DNA of 64,000 bases, taken from Megasphaera sp. MJR8396C (GTDB lineage: Bacteria > Bacillota > Negativicutes > Veillonellales > Megasphaeraceae). Positions 42,581-52,826 of the stretch are shown piece by piece. The stretch's first letter is position 1; each line of letters opens with the position of its first letter. A model generated the notes under the pieces. The model worked only from the letters and a program-made list of their open reading frames with translations. It was not told the origin of the DNA and did no database searches. Location: the NCBI RefSeq assembly GCF_001546855.1, contig NZ_KQ958207.1, positions 1 to 64,000 on the forward strand, read 5' to 3'. The position numbers and the translations under genes are program-made.

Positions 42581-43513
42581 ATGGATTTTCACCACGTCAG
42601 TGTTCTTCGTAAGGAAACCATAGCCAATTTAATAACTGATACCAGCGGCGTTTACGTCGACTGTACCCTCGGCGGCGGCGGTCATTCCAGAGCTTTGGCT
42701 GATCAGCTGACAGGACAGGCGACGATCATTGGTCTTGACCAGGACCGCGATGCCATTGCAGCGGCAACGGAACGCCTGGCTGATACCTCGTGCCGACATA
42801 TTTTCGTGCAGCGAAATTTCAGGTATATATCGGAAGTCCTCGACGAATTGGGAATCGATACCGTCGACGGCATCATGTTTGATCTCGGCGTATCGAGTTA
42901 CCAACTGGATACACCGGACCGGGGATTTTCTTATATGCAGGACGGGCCGCTCGACATGCGCATGGATCGCAGCCAAGGCCGCAGCGCTTACGATATCGTC
43001 AATGGCTACAGTGAGGCCGACTTGTACCGTATCATCAAGGATTACGGGGAAGAGCGGTGGGCTAAGCGCATTGCCGAATTCATCGTGAAAGAGCGTCAGG
43101 AAAAGCCCTTGGAACGGACGGAAGAGCTGGTTCAGGTCATTAAAAAGGCTATCCCGGCCGGCGCTCGCAAAGACGGGCCGCACCCGGCAAAGCGAACGTT
43201 TCAGGCCATCCGAATCGAAGTCAATGACGAATTGGGAATCTTAAAGGATTCCCTGGAACATGCCGCTCAGCGTTTAAAGCGAGGAGGACGTTTGTGTGTC
43301 ATTACCTTCCATTCATTGGAGGATCGTATTGCAAAACAGACGCTGCGTCTTTTGGCGACTGATTGTATCTGTCCGCCGGATATGCCGGTTTGCACCTGCC
43401 ATCATCAGGCCATCCTAAAAGTAAAGCGACAACCCATTTTACCGTCGCCGGAGGAACTGGATTTGAATCCGCGGGCCCGCAGTGCAAAACTTCGCGTCGG
43501 TATCCGTAAATGA
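42581..43513 (+). CDS. rsmH: 16S rRNA (cytosine(1402)-N4)-methyltransferase
   Basis: A 310-residue RsmH (MraW). It methylates N4 of C1402 in the ribosomal P site. The SAM motif is DCTLGGGGHSRAL near residue 28; HHVSVLRKE at the start and the C-terminal NPRARSAKLRVGIRK are hallmark. Eight bases after mraZ, AGGAGG before the ATG. Confidence 0.95.
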   Translation: MDFHHVSVLRKETIANLITDTSGVYVDCTLGGGGHSRALADQLTGQATIIGLDQDRDAIAAATERLADTSCRHIFVQRNFRYISEVLDELGIDTVDGIMFDLGVSSYQLDTPDRGFSYMQDGPLDMRMDRSQGRSAYDIVNGYSEADLYRIIKDYGEERWAKRIAEFIVKERQEKPLERTEELVQVIKKAIPAGARKDGPHPAKRTFQAIRIEVNDELGILKDSLEHAAQRLKRGGRLCVITFHSLEDRIAKQTLRLLATDCICPPDMPVCTCHHQAILKVKRQPILPSPEELDLNPRARSAKLRVGIRK

Positions 43514-43526
43514 AGGAGCCTAGCTA

Positions 43527-43922
43527 ATGATTATTGAAATGGATGTGTTGCGTATGCTGGCAAGGAAAGTCGGAAATTTACATGAAGAAAGAAGCGTTCC
43601 CCTGTGGCAGTCGGCTGCAGTACAGGTTATTCAGCAGGGAGCCGTATATATTCTGATTCCCATTGGAATGATCGCAGCGATTGCCATCGCCACTATTCTC
43701 ATTACGTCTTGGACGTATCAGAAAAGCGGCGAACTCATGGAATTAAAACTTCAAGCACAGCAGTTACAGCGGGAAAATGAACAGTTGCGAGTCCAAATTT
43801 CCAAATTGGAAACGCCGGAACGGATTTATACGACGGCGACGAAACAATTGGGAATGGTGGCACCATCACGTATTCTCTACGGGAATCAAAGCGATCAGGC
43901 CGCAAAGGGGAACCGTCGATAA
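43527..43922 (+). CDS. ftsL: cell division protein FtsL (bitopic, coiled coil)
   Basis: A 131-residue bitopic protein: cytoplasmic N-terminus, one TM at about 42-63 (ILIPIGMIAAIAIATILI), then a periplasmic leucine-zipper-like coiled coil (LKLQAQQLQRENEQLRVQ) and the ERIYTTATKQLGM end typical of FtsL/DivIC. Identification rests on topology and position after rsmH. The next expected gene, ftsI, is missing; a hairpin and murE follow instead. Confidence 0.8.
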   Translation: MIIEMDVLRMLARKVGNLHEERSVPLWQSAAVQVIQQGAVYILIPIGMIAAIAIATILITSWTYQKSGELMELKLQAQQLQRENEQLRVQISKLETPERIYTTATKQLGMVAPSRILYGNQSDQAAKGNRR

Positions 43923-43934
43923 TTGCTTTAATGA

Positions 43935-43964
43935 GAGGTCGACGCACTTTTGTGCGACGACCTC
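43935..43964 (+). terminator. hairpin between ftsL and murE
   Basis: GAGGTCG and CGACCTC enclose CGCAC-TTTT-GTGCG, a stem with two single A bulges. The tail ATTGTTATTT is a weak T-run, so this may attenuate rather than stop transcription. Confidence 0.45.
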
Positions 43965-44039
43965 ATTGTTATTTATCCAATAAAGCTGTACAATGTAGAA
44001 CAGTACAATGAAATGAACCGTCAAGGAGGTTCTATAATA

Positions 44040-45545
44040 ATGACAAAAACAATAGGTGAACTTTGTAAGCAACTTAAAGGTATTTATAATCTCAGCGGTA
44101 GCGCGGATACGGTGGTTACCGGCATTTCGTCGGACTCCCGGGAAATCGAAGCGGGCTACTTATTCGTCTGCATTTCCGGCGCTCACGTCGACGGGGCTGC
44201 TTTTGCAGCTCAGGCGGTCGAAAAGGGTGCCGTCGCCGTTTTGACGACGAAACATCTCGACCTGCCGTCGAGCACGGTCCAGATCCAGGTCCCCGACATT
44301 CACCATGCCTTAGAAGACATGGTCCCGTTCTTTTATGACTATCCCGGCAAAAAGATGCGCATGATCGGCGTCACCGGCACCAACGGCAAGACGACGACGA
44401 CTCACATCATCGCCCATATCCTCCGTTCTGCCGGCCATCACGTCGGCGTCATCGGCACGATTCACGCCCTCATCGACGATGAAGAACTGCCCATTCACAA
44501 TACGACGCCGGACGTCGTCGAACTCCAGCGCTTTTTGGCCCTGATGTATGAAAAGGGCATGACCCATGTCGTCATGGAAGTGTCCAGCCACGCCTTGGCC
44601 TTAGACCGCGTCGCCGGCATCGAATATGATACGGCGGTCTTTACCAACCTCACGCAGGACCATCTCGATTTCCATAAGACCATGGAAAATTACGTCGCTG
44701 CCAAAGCCAAGCTCTTCCAGAGCCTGACCGCTGCCGACCATGTCAAGGAAAATAAAACGGCCATCGTAAACGTCGATGATCCGTGGTCCAAACAGATTCT
44801 CCAGGCCTGCCACTGCCAGGTCTTGACCTATGGTGTTGAAAAAGATGCCGACCTCAAAGGCTCGAATTTAAATGTCGAATTGAAACGCTCGTCCTTCGAC
44901 GTCGTCGGCCCCTTTGTCAATGTCCATCTCAATATGAATATTACCGGCCTGTTCAACGTTTACAATACCCTGGCTGCTATCGGTGCTGCTCATGCCGAAG
45001 GCATCGACGAAGCGACCATCGACAAGGCCATTCAGACCTTCCACTCCGTAGCCGGCCGTTTTGAACTCGTCGAAGCCGGTCAGCCCTTTGCGATCGTCGT
45101 CGACTATTCCCATACGCCGGACAGCCTCGAAAAGGCTTTGGAAACGGCGCGGGCCATGAACCCCAATCACGTCATTGCCGTCTTTGGCTGCGGTGGTGAC
45201 CGCGACCGGACCAAACGCCCCATCATGGGCCGCATCGGCGCAGAACTTGCCGATATTCCTATCGTCACCTCGGATAATCCGCGGTCGGAAAATCCTGACG
45301 CCATCGTCGCCGAAGTCGAAGAAGGCGTAAAACAGGGACTCAAGGCCGGACAGCACCATGAAGTCATCGTCAATCGCCGTGAAGCCATTTATCGCGCCGT
45401 CGAACTGGCACAAGAAAACGATATCATCGTCATTGCCGGCAAAGGTCATGAAACGTATCAGATCTTAAATGACGGCACGATTCACTTTGACGATCGCGAA
45501 GAAGCGCGCAATGCCGTTCGCGATCTGCATCGAGGAGATAAATAA
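44040..45545 (+). CDS. murE: UDP-MurNAc-L-Ala-D-Glu:meso-diaminopimelate ligase
   Basis: A 501-residue Mur ligase. It adds the third stem-peptide residue. ATP loop: GVTGTNGKTTTTH. The substrate-specificity motif is DNPRSENP, the signature of meso-diaminopimelate rather than lysine enzymes. ATG at 44040 with AAGGAGG upstream; the open frame extends 30 codons earlier without support. murF starts at the last base of its stop (TAATG). Confidence 0.94.
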   Translation: MTKTIGELCKQLKGIYNLSGSADTVVTGISSDSREIEAGYLFVCISGAHVDGAAFAAQAVEKGAVAVLTTKHLDLPSSTVQIQVPDIHHALEDMVPFFYDYPGKKMRMIGVTGTNGKTTTTHIIAHILRSAGHHVGVIGTIHALIDDEELPIHNTTPDVVELQRFLALMYEKGMTHVVMEVSSHALALDRVAGIEYDTAVFTNLTQDHLDFHKTMENYVAAKAKLFQSLTAADHVKENKTAIVNVDDPWSKQILQACHCQVLTYGVEKDADLKGSNLNVELKRSSFDVVGPFVNVHLNMNITGLFNVYNTLAAIGAAHAEGIDEATIDKAIQTFHSVAGRFELVEAGQPFAIVVDYSHTPDSLEKALETARAMNPNHVIAVFGCGGDRDRTKRPIMGRIGAELADIPIVTSDNPRSENPDAIVAEVEEGVKQGLKAGQHHEVIVNRREAIYRAVELAQENDIIVIAGKGHETYQILNDGTIHFDDREEARNAVRDLHRGDK

Positions 45546-46915
45546 TGGCTGATTTTACCAGTGAAGAAGTACAGAAAGCGACGGGAGCCCGTCTGCTCTC
45601 TTCCGTAGGGAGCGTGCTTTTTCATGACGTTTGCACCGATACCCGGGCGGTTGAAAAGGGCTCCCTTTTCGTCGCCTTCAAGGGGACCTCTTTTGACGGC
45701 CATGATTTCGTCTTAAAGGCCCTCTCGTCGGGCGCAGCCGGCGCCGTCGTTTCGGAACTGCGGCCGGAATATAAGGGAGCTGCCGTACCGATTTTCGTCG
45801 TTCCCGATACGCTCAAAGCTTATCAGGATTTGGCTCGCTTTCACCGCCGCCGTTTTTCCATTCCCGTCATCGCCGTAACCGGCTCGGTAGGGAAGACGTC
45901 GACGCGCAATATGATTGCCGCCGTCTTGAGTAAAAAATATAAGGTACTGCAGACAGAAAAGAATTATAATAATGAAATCGGCCTGCCCAAGACCTTGTTC
46001 CAGCTGACCGCAGACCACGAAGCCTGCGTCGTCGAAATGGGCATGCGCGGCCTCGGACAGATTGCCGAATTGGTCGATATCGGCGAGCCGACCATCGGCG
46101 TCGTTACCAATGTCGGCAAGAGCCATATCGAGCTCTTAGGTTCTCAGGAAAATATTGCCAAGGCCAAGTCCGAATTGGTCCAGGGCCTCGATGCCAATGG
46201 AACGGCTATCTTAAACGGGGACGATCCTTTCGTGGCCCCGATGCAGGATCTCTGCCAAGGCCGGTCCATCCTCTACGGAACGGGAGAATCGGCTCATATC
46301 CGGGCCGAGAACATCGTCTGTGATGAAAAAGGCGTTCGCTTTACTTGCCACTGCTTTGACCGCACCTTTGACGTTTCCGTTCCAGTCATCGGCCGCCACA
46401 ACGTCTATAACGCTTTAGCGGCGATTGCCGCCGGCTATGTGACTGGTCTCAGCGACTCGGAACTGCAAGCAGGCCTTTCCGCTTACCGAGGCATGGCCAT
46501 GCGCCAGGAACTCCTGCACCTCGGGCCTTATACTTTCATCAATGACACCTATAATGCCAATCCAGCTTCGATGGCTGAAGCCATCCGCACCTTGGACCTC
46601 TTGACCAAGGGCCGTAAGATTGCCGTTCTCGGCGGTATGGGTGAACTCGGCGACTGGGCCAAAGACGAGCACCGGGCCATCGGCCGCTTAGTGGCCGATA
46701 TGAAGCTCGACGCCCTCATTACCATGGGTGATCTGGCCGACGATATTGCTCTGGCAGCCCGGGAAGCCGGCATGGAAGCCGTCTATACGACGACGACCCA
46801 TGAAGAAGCGGCACGACAACTGAAAACTTTGATCCGCCATGGCGATACCGTCCTGTTAAAAGGTTCGCGCAGCTTTGCTATGGAAAAAATACTGCCCTAT
46901 TTTGAAAGGAAGTAA
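45545..46915 (+). CDS. murF: UDP-MurNAc-tripeptide:D-Ala-D-Ala ligase
   Basis: A 456-residue Mur ligase that adds the D-Ala-D-Ala dipeptide. ATP loop: VTGSVGKTSTRNMI; central AVVEMGMRGLGQI; C-terminal domain with NDTYNANPASM. It overlaps murE by one base (TAATG), a typical reinitiation coupling. Confidence 0.94.
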   Translation: MADFTSEEVQKATGARLLSSVGSVLFHDVCTDTRAVEKGSLFVAFKGTSFDGHDFVLKALSSGAAGAVVSELRPEYKGAAVPIFVVPDTLKAYQDLARFHRRRFSIPVIAVTGSVGKTSTRNMIAAVLSKKYKVLQTEKNYNNEIGLPKTLFQLTADHEACVVEMGMRGLGQIAELVDIGEPTIGVVTNVGKSHIELLGSQENIAKAKSELVQGLDANGTAILNGDDPFVAPMQDLCQGRSILYGTGESAHIRAENIVCDEKGVRFTCHCFDRTFDVSVPVIGRHNVYNALAAIAAGYVTGLSDSELQAGLSAYRGMAMRQELLHLGPYTFINDTYNANPASMAEAIRTLDLLTKGRKIAVLGGMGELGDWAKDEHRAIGRLVADMKLDALITMGDLADDIALAAREAGMEAVYTTTTHEEAARQLKTLIRHGDTVLLKGSRSFAMEKILPYFERK

Positions 46916-46920
46916 TGTGA

Positions 46921-47886
46921 ATGTTTAAAATGCTGATTTTCAGCTTCATCGTCAGCCTGGTCATCGGCCTTGTCCTGGGACCTTTCGTCATCAAAAAACT
47001 GAAACAGTTCCACGCCCGCCAGTCTGAACGGGAGGAAGGGCCGGAAAGCCATAAGTATAAAGCCGGCACACCGACGATGGGGGGCATCCTCATCCTGACG
47101 GCGCTGACCGTGGCCTGCCTGCTCTTTGATCCGATGGAAATCAGAAAGGCCCTGGCCTTATTCCTGACCCTCGGTCACGGCGTCATCGGCTTTTTAGATG
47201 ACTCCATCAAGGCCGTCAAACACCGCAACCTGGGCCTTACGGCAAAACAGAAACTCGCCGGCCAGTTCGTCATGGCTGCCGTTTTCTGCTACATCCTCCA
47301 AGCCTTCCTTCATTTTCCCACGACCTTGTGGATTCCTTTCACGTCGATTACCGTTGACTTAGGCTGGTTCTACTACCTCTTCGTCTTCGTCATGATCGTC
47401 GGTGCCAGCAATGCCGTCAACCTGACCGACGGACTCGATGGCTTGGCAGCCGGTTCGTGCTCGATTACGGCCGTTGCCTACGTCGTCATCGCCGTTGCCC
47501 TGGGCTATACGCATTTTGCCATTTTCAGCACGGCCCTGACCGGTGCCTGCCTGGGCTTCTTGTTCTATAACCAGCATCCGGCTAAAATGTTCATGGGCGA
47601 TACGGGGTCCCTGGCTCTCGGCGGCGCCTTAGCAGCCATGGCTATTCTGACCAAGACCGAACTCTTACTCATCTTGGCCGGCGGCCTCTACGTTCTCGAA
47701 GCCTTGTCGGTTATCATCCAGGTCATTTCCTTTAAGACGCGGGGCGTCCGGGTCTTTAAGATGAGCCCGATTCATCACCATTTTGAACTGTCCGGTTGGA
47801 GCGAAGTAAAAGTCGTTACTGTCTTTTGGAGTTTTTCGGCGTTGATGGCTATCTTGGCGATTATCGTCGTCATGGCAGGCAAGTAA
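46921..47886 (+). CDS. mraY: phospho-MurNAc-pentapeptide transferase
   Basis: A 321-residue polytopic membrane enzyme with about ten helices. It transfers phospho-MurNAc-pentapeptide to undecaprenyl phosphate, giving lipid I. Motifs: GTPTMGG, the aspartate box FLDDSIK, NLTDGLDGLA, and the late MSPIHHHFEL. It follows murF by 5 bases. Confidence 0.96.
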   Translation: MFKMLIFSFIVSLVIGLVLGPFVIKKLKQFHARQSEREEGPESHKYKAGTPTMGGILILTALTVACLLFDPMEIRKALALFLTLGHGVIGFLDDSIKAVKHRNLGLTAKQKLAGQFVMAAVFCYILQAFLHFPTTLWIPFTSITVDLGWFYYLFVFVMIVGASNAVNLTDGLDGLAAGSCSITAVAYVVIAVALGYTHFAIFSTALTGACLGFLFYNQHPAKMFMGDTGSLALGGALAAMAILTKTELLLILAGGLYVLEALSVIIQVISFKTRGVRVFKMSPIHHHFELSGWSEVKVVTVFWSFSALMAILAIIVVMAGK

Positions 47887-47940
47887 CGATCGCCTTTTCC
47901 CATTGTTAAGACCATATTTTACATAAAGCAGGTGTAGGTA

Positions 47941-49308
47941 ATGAGCATCATGGATTTTTCTGGAAAAAAATTTTTAGTCATCGGCGCGGGCATTAGCGGC
48001 CGTGCCGCTTCACTGGCCTTGGCAGATCACGGGGGGACCGTCGTCCTCAATGACATGAAGGCCATCGATGTGAACGAACAGCCCTGGCCGGAATTGGCGT
48101 CTCATGGCGTGAAATTCGTCTTTGGAAGTCAGGAAACGAGCCTCCTCGACGGCATGGACGTCGTCGTTCCGTCGCCGGTCATTTCTCCGGAAATTCCCAT
48201 TATGAAAGCAGCTGCTGCCAAAGGGCTTCCCATTTGGAGCGAAGTCGAAGTCGCCTGCCGCGTTACCGATGCCGACATCATCGGCATTACCGGTACTAAC
48301 GGCAAGACGACGACGACGACCCTGGTGGGGGAAATCATGAAAGCTACGGGTCGTCAGACCGTCGTCGGCGGCAACATCGGCTACGGCCTTTCGGAACAGG
48401 CAGAAGATCTTCCGAAAGACGCCGTTGTCGTAGCCGAACTTTCCAGTTTCCAGCTCGAATTTACGCGTACGATGAAGGCCAAAGCGGCGGTTATCCTCAA
48501 TATCACGCCGGATCATTTGGACCGTCATCATACGATGGAAGCCTATAGTGCAGCGAAAGAACGAATTTTCCTCAATCAAGACAAGGGCGATTATGCCATC
48601 CTCAATTACGATGATGACCGCGTCCGGGCCATGGCCGATGCCATGACCGGCACCGTCCGCTACTTCTCGACAAACGGCGAAGTCCCTGAAGGAGCCTTTT
48701 ATCGGGACGGCGACCTTATTCTGCGCCATGATGGGCAGGATACCGTCGTCTGTGCTGAATCGGAGCTCCATCTCTTTGGCAAGCATAATATACAGAATTG
48801 CTTAGCGGCCATTCTCTTGACCTATGCTGCCGGGGCTTCCCTGGACGTCATTAGACAGGTCCTGCGATCCTTCAAAGGTGTGGAACACCGACTTGAAAAA
48901 GTCCGGACCATCCACGATGTGACTTATTATAATGACTCCAAGGGTACCAATGTCGACGCCTCGATGAAGGCTTTGGATGCCTTTCCCCAAGGCCACCTCA
49001 TCCTCATCGCCGGTGGTTACGATAAAAAGACGGCTCTCGATGACTTCATGGCCTTAGCGGCTAAACGCGTCGATACCCTGATTCTCATCGGCGATGCCGC
49101 CGACCGCTTTGAAGCTGCCGCTAAAAAAGCGGGTATTGCAGATATCCGTCGTACCGGTTATAGTATGGAAGGTGCGATTATGTTAGCTCGCAGTATTGCA
49201 AAAGCTCCGCAATCCGTCCTTCTTTCACCGGCTTGCTCGAGCTTTGATATGTATGATAATTTTGAACAGCGTGGCCGTGTCTTTAAAGGCATTGTCAACG
49301 CGATCTGA
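47941..49308 (+). CDS. murD: UDP-MurNAc-L-alanine:D-glutamate ligase
   Basis: A 455-residue Mur ligase. It adds D-Glu. N-terminal Rossmann fold FLVIGAGISGRAAS; ATP loop GITGTNGKTTTTTLVG; C-terminal YYNDSKGTNVDA. It is 54 bases after mraY. murG follows directly after 35 bases; the ftsW/spoVE gene commonly found between the two is absent. Confidence 0.95.
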   Translation: MSIMDFSGKKFLVIGAGISGRAASLALADHGGTVVLNDMKAIDVNEQPWPELASHGVKFVFGSQETSLLDGMDVVVPSPVISPEIPIMKAAAAKGLPIWSEVEVACRVTDADIIGITGTNGKTTTTTLVGEIMKATGRQTVVGGNIGYGLSEQAEDLPKDAVVVAELSSFQLEFTRTMKAKAAVILNITPDHLDRHHTMEAYSAAKERIFLNQDKGDYAILNYDDDRVRAMADAMTGTVRYFSTNGEVPEGAFYRDGDLILRHDGQDTVVCAESELHLFGKHNIQNCLAAILLTYAAGASLDVIRQVLRSFKGVEHRLEKVRTIHDVTYYNDSKGTNVDASMKALDAFPQGHLILIAGGYDKKTALDDFMALAAKRVDTLILIGDAADRFEAAAKKAGIADIRRTGYSMEGAIMLARSIAKAPQSVLLSPACSSFDMYDNFEQRGRVFKGIVNAI

Positions 49309-49343
49309 TACTTATAGTAAAACAGACGACAGGAGGCAGGAAC

Positions 49344-50465
49344 ATGCGTCGAGTTATTATTTCCGGAGGCGGCACAGGCGGCCACATCTACCCGGCTATT
49401 ACCATTGCCCGGGCGATTGCCGACATTGAGCCCACCGAATTTCTCTACGTCGGCTCCAAAATCGGCCTGGAAAATACCTTGATTCCAAAAGAAGGGTTGC
49501 CCTTCGTTACCCTCGACGTGCGGGGCCTCGAACGGAAGATTTCCGTCCGCAACCTGGTCACACTCGGGAAGACAGCAGCCAGTCTGATTAAGGCAGAAGG
49601 CATTATCCATAAATTTAAACCGGACGTCGTCATCGGTACAGGTGGTTTCGTCTGCGGCCCGGTCCTGTTGGCCGCAAGTCTCAGCGGTGTACCGTCACTG
49701 ATCCAGGAACAAAACGTCATCCCCGGCGTTACCAATACGATTTTGAGCCGCTTTGTCAATCGCGTTGCTCTCGGTTATGAAGAAGCTGCCGAGCGTTTTC
49801 GCAGAAAAAGCATTCTCGTTTATACAGGCAATCCCGTCCGCAAGGATATTTTGACGGTTACCCGCGAAGAGGGCCGGAAAAAACTGGGATTGGATCCCCA
49901 TAAATTCACCCTCCTCGTCGCCGGCGGCAGCCGCGGTGCCCGCAGCATCAACACGGCGATGATCGAGGTTCATAAACATTTTCGCAACGACGATACAATA
50001 CAGATCCTCCACGTTACCGGCGATCACGAATACGACCGCGTCGTAAAGCAGCTGTCAGGCATCGAATGCCGCGGCCGCTACGGTAAGGGGAGCCGCATCA
50101 TCCCGTATCTTCACCACATGCCGGAAGCCCTGGCTGCCTGCGACCTGGCCGTATACCGGGCCGGTGCCGTCGGCCTTGCTGAGCTGACCGTCCGCGGCGT
50201 ACCGTCGATTCTCATTCCCTATCCCTATGCAGCCGAAGATCATCAGCGCTACAATGCACAGGCCCTGGTCATGTGCGGAGCCGCCAAGATGATCCTCGAT
50301 AAGATGCTGACCGGGCGGGAACTATTGGAAGAAATCATTCACTTAAAAGACGATCCGTCGGCCCTGGCTGCCATGGGCAAAGCCAGCCGTTCGATGGGCA
50401 AGCCTCAGGCCGCTCAGGATATTGCTGAACTGGCCTTGTCGATTGCCCGAAACCGTCGTCCGTAA
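49344..50465 (+). CDS. murG: UDP-GlcNAc:lipid I N-acetylglucosaminyltransferase
   Basis: A 373-residue GT-B glycosyltransferase that makes lipid II at the inner membrane face. N-terminal GGGTGGHIYPA binds lipid I phosphate; GTGGFVCGP; QEQNVIPGVTN; the UDP-GlcNAc site is in YRAGAVGLAEL; PYPYAAEDHQ near the end. GGAGG precedes the ATG. Confidence 0.95.
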   Translation: MRRVIISGGGTGGHIYPAITIARAIADIEPTEFLYVGSKIGLENTLIPKEGLPFVTLDVRGLERKISVRNLVTLGKTAASLIKAEGIIHKFKPDVVIGTGGFVCGPVLLAASLSGVPSLIQEQNVIPGVTNTILSRFVNRVALGYEEAAERFRRKSILVYTGNPVRKDILTVTREEGRKKLGLDPHKFTLLVAGGSRGARSINTAMIEVHKHFRNDDTIQILHVTGDHEYDRVVKQLSGIECRGRYGKGSRIIPYLHHMPEALAACDLAVYRAGAVGLAELTVRGVPSILIPYPYAAEDHQRYNAQALVMCGAAKMILDKMLTGRELLEEIIHLKDDPSALAAMGKASRSMGKPQAAQDIAELALSIARNRRP

Positions 50466-50480
50466 CAGGAGAGAAGAAGG

Positions 50481-51884
50481 GTGTGGAATAAACCTATGGT
50501 TAATCTGAACGATGTGACAAACGTTCATTTTATTGGAATTGCCGGAGCCGGAATGCGGGCAATTGCCAATGTTTTTATTGAAAAAGGATATCGCGTATCC
50601 GGCTCAGACCTCAAAGCCTCGCCTGTAACGGAGCAGTTTGCCAAGCGCGGAGCCCGTATCTGCATTGGCCAAAGCCCTGACAATTTGCAGGATGCCCAGG
50701 TCGTCGTCATTTCGTCGGCCATTCGCGACAACAACGTCGAACTCGTTGAAGCACGGCGCCGGCAGATTCCGGTCATCCACCGTTCCGATGCGCTGGTTCA
50801 CATCATGAGCTGGGGCAAAGGCATCTCGGTGGCCGGTGCTCACGGCAAGACGACGACGTCGTCCATGCTGGGCCAGGTCTTTGAAGAATGCCGGCAGGAC
50901 CCGACCATCGTCATTGGCGGGGAAGTCGACTACCTGCACAGCAACTCGATTTTAGGGAAGGGGCAGTACGTCATTGCCGAAGCCGATGAAAGCGACGGCA
51001 CCTTTCTCAAACAGCATCCGTATATCGCCGTCGTCACTAATATTGACGCCGACCACATGGATCATTACAACTCTCTTGATAATGTCATCGCCGCCTTTAA
51101 GGAATTTATCCAGAAACTCGATCCCGAAGAAGGCTTGGCCGTCTTGTGTTTTGAAAATGACAAGATCCGCGCCATGGCGCCTGCCATCGGACGGCGCTAC
51201 GTTTCCTACGGCCTCGAACAGCCGGCGGATTACCAGGCAAGAGATCTTCACTACCTGAAAGGAAAACTCCACTTTGGCGTCTATAAGGGCGGCCAAAAGA
51301 TGGGCGATATGGTCTTAAATGTACCGGGCCGGCATAACGTCTTGAACGCTTTGGCGACGACGGCCGTTGCCGATGCCTGCGACCTGCCTTTTGAAGAGGT
51401 AGCCGCTGCCATGAGCCATTTCCATGGGGCTAAGCGCCGGTTCCAGACCAAGGGCTTTGTCGGCGACGTTTGGGTCGTCGATGACTATGCCCACCATCCG
51501 ACGGAAATCAACGCTACCCTGACGGCGGCCCGCGACATGGGAACACACCGCGTCGTCTGTCTCTTCCAGCCGCACCGCTATACGCGGACCCAGCTCCTTC
51601 TCGAACAGTACGGCAGTGCCTTTGCCAAGGCCGATAAACTGATCGTGACCGATGTATACAGTGCCGGTGAAGATCCCATTCCCGGCGTATCGGGCGAACT
51701 CATTGCCAAAAAGGTCAAGGAGACGACGGGACAAGACGTCACCTACATTCCTCATAAAGAGGATTTGGTTGCTTATTTGAAAGAAACCTCGAAGCCCCTC
51801 GATTTAGTCATCACCATGGGTGCCGGAGATATTTATAAAGTCGGCGAACAGTATATTGCCGAAGCGAAAGAAATGGAGAAATAA
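50481..51884 (+). CDS. murC: UDP-MurNAc:L-alanine ligase
   Basis: A 467-residue Mur ligase that adds the first L-Ala. HFIGIAGAGM at the start; ATP loop SVAGAHGKTTTSSML; YAHHPTEI in the C-terminal half. The start is GTG at 50481 with AGGAG 9 bases upstream; ATG at 50496 is an alternative but lacks a well-placed ribosome binding site. Next comes ddl rather than murB. Confidence 0.95.
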   Translation: MWNKPMVNLNDVTNVHFIGIAGAGMRAIANVFIEKGYRVSGSDLKASPVTEQFAKRGARICIGQSPDNLQDAQVVVISSAIRDNNVELVEARRRQIPVIHRSDALVHIMSWGKGISVAGAHGKTTTSSMLGQVFEECRQDPTIVIGGEVDYLHSNSILGKGQYVIAEADESDGTFLKQHPYIAVVTNIDADHMDHYNSLDNVIAAFKEFIQKLDPEEGLAVLCFENDKIRAMAPAIGRRYVSYGLEQPADYQARDLHYLKGKLHFGVYKGGQKMGDMVLNVPGRHNVLNALATTAVADACDLPFEEVAAAMSHFHGAKRRFQTKGFVGDVWVVDDYAHHPTEINATLTAARDMGTHRVVCLFQPHRYTRTQLLLEQYGSAFAKADKLIVTDVYSAGEDPIPGVSGELIAKKVKETTGQDVTYIPHKEDLVAYLKETSKPLDLVITMGAGDIYKVGEQYIAEAKEMEK

Positions 51885-51887
51885 CGC

Positions 51888-52826
51888 ATGGAAGACATGA
51901 AAGGTAAACATATTGCCGTCGTCGTCGGCGGCCCTTCGACAGAAGCGGAAGTATCGCGCCGCACGGGAGCTGCCATTGCCGAAGCACTGAAGAAAAAAGG
52001 CTATGCCATCGAAACGATTGAACTCGTGCCGCATACCTTAGCAGCCACCTTGAAAGAAAAGAAGATCGACGTCGTATTCAACGCCCTTCACGGCCGTTAC
52101 GGCGAAGACGGCGTCCTCCAGGGCCTGTGCGAAATGATGGGCATTCCCTATACCGGCCCGGGCGTCATGGCCAGTGCCGTCGGCATGAATAAGGTCATGA
52201 GCAAGGCCGCCTTCAAGGGCGCCGGCATTGCTACCGCTCCCTTTTCCTATTACTTTGCCAATCAAGATCGCAAGGCTATCATCGCCGATATTGAAAAGCA
52301 GTTTTCCCTGCCCGTCGTCATCAAGTCGTCCGGCCAGGGTTCGAGCATCGGGACGGTCATCGTAACGGCTCGGGAAGAACTGGAAGCAGCCCTTGAAGAA
52401 GCTTTTAAGTACAGCACCTCTATCGTAGCCGAAGCTTTCATCGACGGCGATGAATTTACCGTTGCCGTCATGGACGGACTGGCCTTTCCGGTCATTCAGA
52501 TCGTATCCAGCACGGGGAAATACGACTTTTATTCGAAATACGAACCGGGGATTGCCAAGCACATCTGCCCGGCTCCGATTTCACCAGCTTTGACTAAGGA
52601 AATGCAGGATCTGGCTTTAAACGTATTCCGCCTGTGCCATTGTAGCGGCGTATCCCGCGTCGATATGATGACCGATAAAGAAGGTCATCCCTTCGTCCTT
52701 GAAATCAATACTGTACCGGGGATGACGGCGACCAGCCTGGTTCCTGACGCAGCTCGGGCTATGGGCCTTTCTTTTGAAGATTTGTGCGAAAAGATTTTGC
52801 TCGAAGCATCGGTAGGTAAATTCTAA
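51888..52826 (+). CDS. ddl: D-alanine:D-alanine ligase
   Basis: A 312-residue ATP-grasp enzyme of DdlB type. It joins two D-Ala for use by MurF. VVVGGPSTEAEVS at the N-terminus; HGRYGEDGVLQG; KSSGQGSSIG; VLEINTVPGMTATS. It follows murC by 3 bases and couples to ftsQ by TAATG. Confidence 0.94.
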   Translation: MEDMKGKHIAVVVGGPSTEAEVSRRTGAAIAEALKKKGYAIETIELVPHTLAATLKEKKIDVVFNALHGRYGEDGVLQGLCEMMGIPYTGPGVMASAVGMNKVMSKAAFKGAGIATAPFSYYFANQDRKAIIADIEKQFSLPVVIKSSGQGSSIGTVIVTAREELEAALEEAFKYSTSIVAEAFIDGDEFTVAVMDGLAFPVIQIVSSTGKYDFYSKYEPGIAKHICPAPISPALTKEMQDLALNVFRLCHCSGVSRVDMMTDKEGHPFVLEINTVPGMTATSLVPDAARAMGLSFEDLCEKILLEASVGKF

